8,668 nt of DNA, from assembly GCA_900754535.1 (NCBI GenBank), contig CAAEDF010000129.1:1-8668 (forward strand), in the 5' to 3' direction. Below are positions 6,917-8,668 of this stretch, piece after piece. The notes under the pieces are model-generated. The model ran no database searches and had not been told where the DNA came from. It worked only from the letters and a program-made list of their open reading frames with translations. The DNA is from Clostridia bacterium. Lineage in GTDB: Bacteria; Bacillota; Clostridia; Oscillospirales; CAG-382. A program made the position numbers and the translations under genes. The number at the start of each line of letters is the position of its first letter. The first letter of the stretch is position 1.

Positions 6917-7581
6917 TATTTGTTTATCCGGAGATAGACAGGGTTTTTGACGTTGACGACGGAACGCTGAACACCGTCATTATAGAAAGCCAGGAGCTTT
7001 TCCGCAGACTGCTGTCGGATTTATCCGACCGGATAAACGGCGGAACGGGCAAATCGATCCTCTCGCAGGACGATGTGCCGGTCGATATGTCCGAATACGC
7101 GGAGATCATCGACAGATTCGTGCCGTTTGAAATCAATCGCAAGGAACTGCTCTCAAAGGTCGCCTCAGCTCTCGAAAAGCAGGCAAACGCCCCGGAGAAT
7201 TACGAGCAGACCATGAAAACGCTGCGCGACGTCGAAGCCTTTCTCGATTCGCTTGCGTTTGATTTCCCGTGCGATATCCTTTTTCCGAAACTGTCCGTGT
7301 CATCAATAATAAAATGCGCCTCCCCGCAGCTGTGCGACGATTCGGAAAGCCTTTCCGAAAGGCTTATAAACTATATGGAACTGATATATGAGTTCGACAG
7401 GCAAAAGCTGTTTATAACGGTAAACATGCGCAGCTTTGTAAGCGACGCCGAGGCGGAGCTTTTTGCCCGCACGGTAATTGCGCACGGATACCGCGTGCTG
7501 ATGCTTGAAAGCGCGGAAAGGAAAAGGCTGTCAAACGAAAACAGGCTGATAATCGACGGAGATCTGTGCGAAATAGGTTGA
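6913..7581 (+). CDS. csn2: Csn2, DNA-end-binding adaptation protein
   Basis: 222 aa, close to the short Csn2 family (SpCsn2 is 220 aa). Csn2 forms a tetrameric ring on double-stranded DNA ends and is needed for spacer acquisition. It defines subtype II-A. The N-terminal pattern FVYPEIDRVFDVDDGTLNTV followed by IIESQELF, and the late ELIYEFDRQKLFITVNM segment, fit the family fold, including the strand near the C terminus. The start is GTG, overlapping the cas2 stop as GTGA. This is the third 4-nt overlap in the operon. The stop codon overlaps the -35 box of the array promoter. Confidence 0.94.
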   Translation: MIFVYPEIDRVFDVDDGTLNTVIIESQELFRRLLSDLSDRINGGTGKSILSQDDVPVDMSEYAEIIDRFVPFEINRKELLSKVASALEKQANAPENYEQTMKTLRDVEAFLDSLAFDFPCDILFPKLSVSSIIKCASPQLCDDSESLSERLINYMELIYEFDRQKLFITVNMRSFVSDAEAELFARTVIAHGYRVLMLESAERKRLSNENRLIIDGDLCEIG

Positions 7582-7606
7582 TTTGCCCGCGCTTTTGATG
7601 TATAAT
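7578..7606 (+). promoter_or_regulatory. pre-crRNA promoter
   Basis: TTGATT (7578-7583) and a perfect TATAAT (7601-7606) are 17 nt apart. The -35 box includes the csn2 stop codon (7579-7581). Transcription would start near 7613 and produce about 100 nt of leader RNA before repeat 1. No terminator separates csn2 from the array, so cas operon read-through could also supply pre-crRNA. Confidence 0.8.
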
Positions 7607-7713
7607 GCATATGTCAGGCAAAGTTTGAGGCCCTCCTCTCTTCCTCGGCGGCGTATCCGGCGGCTCGCAGTGCCGCTTGCGGGAGTTGTCCCGCACGGAA
7701 ACGTTGATTTGAG
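7582..7713 (+). promoter_or_regulatory. CRISPR leader with ATTTGAG anchoring sequence
   Basis: The leader ends in ATTTGAG (7707-7713) directly before repeat 1. This is the leader-anchoring motif described for streptococcal type II-A arrays, recognised by Cas1-Cas2 for polarised integration. Two adjacent hairpins precede it: GCGGC/GCCGC (7660-7676) and TGCGGGA-GTTG-TCCCGCA (7678-7695). A motif-like GTTTGAGG also occurs at 7623-7630, far from the repeat. The middle of the leader is markedly GC-rich, unlike the AT-rich leaders seen in many systems. Confidence 0.88.
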
Positions 7714-8341
7714 GTTTGAGAGCTGTGTAAATTCATAGGGGTCTCAAACACATCGTCACTCGACAGGCTTATATATGGAGTTTGAGAGCTGTGTAAATTC
7801 ATAGGGGTCTCAAACATGAGATAAGGGGTTATATGGATTGGGCTGGTTTGAGAGCTGTGTAAATTCATAGGGGTCTCAAACTGAAAGGACTCCATATCTA
7901 CAATTCTATCGTTTGAGAGCTGTGTAAATTCATAGGGGTCTCAAACTGTATGAGATGATGATATAGTCAGTACTGCAGTTTGAGAGCTGTGTAAATTCAT
8001 AGGGGTCTCAAACTTATTGATGATCAGTTATGGTGATGACGTGTTTGAGAGCTGTGTAAATTCATAGGGGTCTCAAACTAAGGATAGCTTTAAAGTTGAG
8101 ATGCTGGGTTTGAGAGCTGTGTAAATTCATAGGGGTCTCAAACTCTTATACCACAGAATATTGCTCCAAAAGGGTTTGAGAGCTGTGTAAATTCATAGGG
8201 GTCTCAAACGTTAACTTCTGCACACGTCATAAAATTAGTGTTTGAGAGCTGTGTAAATTCATAGGGGTCTCAAACGACCCAATTTCATTTCCCAAACGGT
8301 AATAAGTTCGAGAGCTGTGTAAATTCATAGGGGTCTCAAAC
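7714..8341 (+). CRISPR. CRISPR array, repeats 1-10 and nine ordinary spacers
   Basis: The repeats are 36 bp, beginning GTTTGAGAGCTGTG and ending GGGGTCTCAAAC, with perfect 8-bp terminal inverted repeats (GTTTGAGA/TCTCAAAC). They start at 7714, 7780, 7846, 7911, 7978, 8043, 8108, 8174, 8240 and 8306. Spacers are 30, 30, 29, 31, 29, 29, 30, 30 and 30 nt, all different. Repeats 1-9 are identical. Repeat 10 has T to C at its fourth base, which breaks the terminal inverted repeat. The direction is set by the leader at 7582-7713 and by the tracrRNA pairing. Spacers look AT-richer than the cas genes, as expected for phage or plasmid targets, and none matches another part of this window that I could find. 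Confidence 0.98.
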
Positions 8342-8342
8342 T

Positions 8343-8396
8343 GATATTAAGGTTAACGAGATTTCCAATAAAGAATTCTCAGGTAATATCGAATGA
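8343..8396 (+). pseudogene. 3' end of an unknown gene, cut off by repeat 10
   Basis: The frame starting at 8343 reads DIKVNEISNKEFSGNIE and stops at TGA 8394-8396. Upstream it runs into the CRISPR repeat, where a TAG lies in frame (8328-8330), so the 5' part of the gene is absent. The stop overlaps the ribosome binding site of the next gene, as in a compact operon. Only 17 codons are visible, so it could be chance, but spacing to the next gene supports a real gene end. Function unknown. Confidence 0.4.
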
Positions 8397-8406
8397 GGTG
8401 AGTATA

Positions 8407-8604
8407 ATGAGCATTGAGAAGATTAGGTATGAGGATATGACCAGGGAGGAACTTAGAGCAGTTACTGACGCTAAATTCTCTAAGAAGTTTAAGGAAGGTA
8501 AGTTGAAGCATATCAGTGAGATTTATCCTCTATTCGTAGAAGAGGAAGAGAGGCTTATCCGTGAAGGAGTTCTTGAGAGGATAGAGGATGATGAGAATGA
8601 ATAA
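8407..8604 (+). CDS. Small charged protein encoded between CRISPR repeats
   Basis: 65 aa starting at ATG 8407. GAGGTGA (8395-8401) is a seven-base match to the anti-Shine-Dalgarno complement and puts the start here rather than at GTG 8398. The protein is very rich in charged residues, with a basic middle (KFSKKFKEGKLKH, 23-35) and an acidic C terminus (ERIEDDENE). It is probably helical, with no membrane segment, signal peptide, cysteine cluster or motif I recognise. Codon use (AGG for Arg, AAG, GAG, GAT) differs from the GC-richer cas genes and resembles the spacers, suggesting phage or plasmid origin. I see no convincing promoter of its own, so it may be transcribed with the array. Anti-CRISPR, antitoxin or ordinary phage protein are all possible, and none is shown. 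Confidence 0.65.
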   Translation: MSIEKIRYEDMTREELRAVTDAKFSKKFKEGKLKHISEIYPLFVEEEERLIREGVLERIEDDENE

Positions 8605-8617
8605 TATTAAGGAAGGT

Positions 8618-8653
8618 GTTTGAGAGCTGTGTAAATTCATAGGGGTCTCAAAC
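8618..8653 (+). CRISPR. CRISPR repeat 11, downstream of the insert
   Basis: A perfect consensus copy of the 36-bp repeat, with T at the fourth base where repeat 10 has C. It lies 312 bp after repeat 10 instead of the usual 65-67 bp. It shows that the array, or a repeat of the insert unit, continues past the window. If processed normally, the roughly 20 nt just upstream (about 8598-8617) would become the guide of its crRNA. Confidence 0.96.
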
Positions 8654-8668
8654 TGATATTAAGGTTAA
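8654..8668 (+). repeat. Second copy of the insert's first 15 nt at the window edge
   Basis: TGATATTAAGGTTAA here is identical to 8342-8356. Counting the repeats, 47 nt (8622-8668) match 8310-8356 without a mismatch. Either the 312-bp repeat-plus-insert unit is tandemly duplicated, or a normal spacer beginning with the same bases follows. The window ends before this can be told. Confidence 0.9.

Larger units (their letters stand above)
8342..8617 (+). other. 276-nt gene-bearing insert in spacer position
   Basis: This segment fills the space between repeat 10 and repeat 11 exactly, where about 30 nt is normal. It contains the end of an open frame (8343-8396), a complete small gene (8407-8604) and an unused Shine-Dalgarno-like AAGGAAGG (8609-8616) at its right edge. 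The dense packing is phage- or plasmid-like. ATATTAAGG occurs near both ends (8344-8352 and 8604-8612). The insert's first 15 nt recur after repeat 11. It may be an oversized spacer, a recombination product or an assembly join. Confidence 0.75.

Noticed and set aside
7614..7895. Minus-strand ORF through the leader and first repeats
   Set aside because: It is a translation of the repeats and shows the same peptide three times. It is an artefact of the array.
7750..7910. ATATGGA shared by spacers 1, 2 and (reverse strand) 3
   Set aside because: Seven bases in AT-rich spacers are likely to coincide by chance, and flanking bases do not match.
8398..8406. GTG 8398 as the start of the small gene in the insert
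   Set aside because: GTG 8398-8400 is part of the Shine-Dalgarno sequence itself. ATG 8407 has correct spacing.

Overview
The window holds a nearly complete type II-A CRISPR-Cas locus, probably from a Clostridia-type member of the Bacillota. Evidence for the lineage is the sigma-A style promoters, strong Shine-Dalgarno sites, an XRE regulator of a kind common in Firmicutes, a Cas9/Csn2 pair and a moderately GC-rich cas operon. A gut Oscillospiraceae/Ruminococcaceae-like host is a guess from codon style only.

Layout. Positions 1-175 contain no gene, but hold a consensus-like promoter followed by a perfect 15-bp tandem repeat. Positions 176-322 (minus strand) encode the tracrRNA, with a perfect TTGACA-17-TATAAT promoter, an anti-repeat matching the array, four downstream hairpins and an intrinsic terminator. 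Positions 378-509 carry a micro-ORF with a good ribosome binding site followed by a strong terminator, resembling a leader-peptide attenuator with no target gene. An XRE-family regulator (551-1348, minus) lies between tracrRNA and cas9. Its promoter region holds a cluster of TTTCTA half-sites. The cas9 upstream region (1463-1662) is rich in dyads but has no convincing promoter or Shine-Dalgarno site.

The operon cas9-cas1-cas2-csn2 (1663-7581) is contiguous, and every junction is a 4-nt stop/start overlap. Cas9 (1355 aa) keeps all recognisable RuvC and HNH catalytic residues. A promoter whose -35 box overlaps the csn2 stop drives a roughly 100-nt leader that ends in ATTTGAG, the type II-A leader-anchoring motif. 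The array has 36-bp repeats. Nine ordinary spacers of 29-31 nt lie between repeats 1 and 10.

The most interesting part is the distal end. After repeat 10, the only variant repeat seen, comes a 276-nt 'spacer' bounded exactly by repeats. It reads like a slice of compact phage or plasmid genome: the last 17 codons of one gene, a complete 65-aa gene with an excellent Shine-Dalgarno site, and a Shine-Dalgarno-like site for a next gene that is missing. Repeat 11 follows, and then the first 15 nt of the same insert again, up to the window edge. This could be an oversized, gene-carrying spacer (perhaps a tandem 312-bp unit), a captured protective or anti-CRISPR gene, or an assembly chimera between a spacer and its phage protospacer. 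The sequence alone does not decide.

Working model: the array transcript pairs with tracrRNA from 176-322, is trimmed to crRNAs and loads Cas9. Cas1, Cas2, Csn2 and Cas9 add new spacers at the ATTTGAG/repeat-1 junction. The XRE protein may control its own promoter and possibly cas9.
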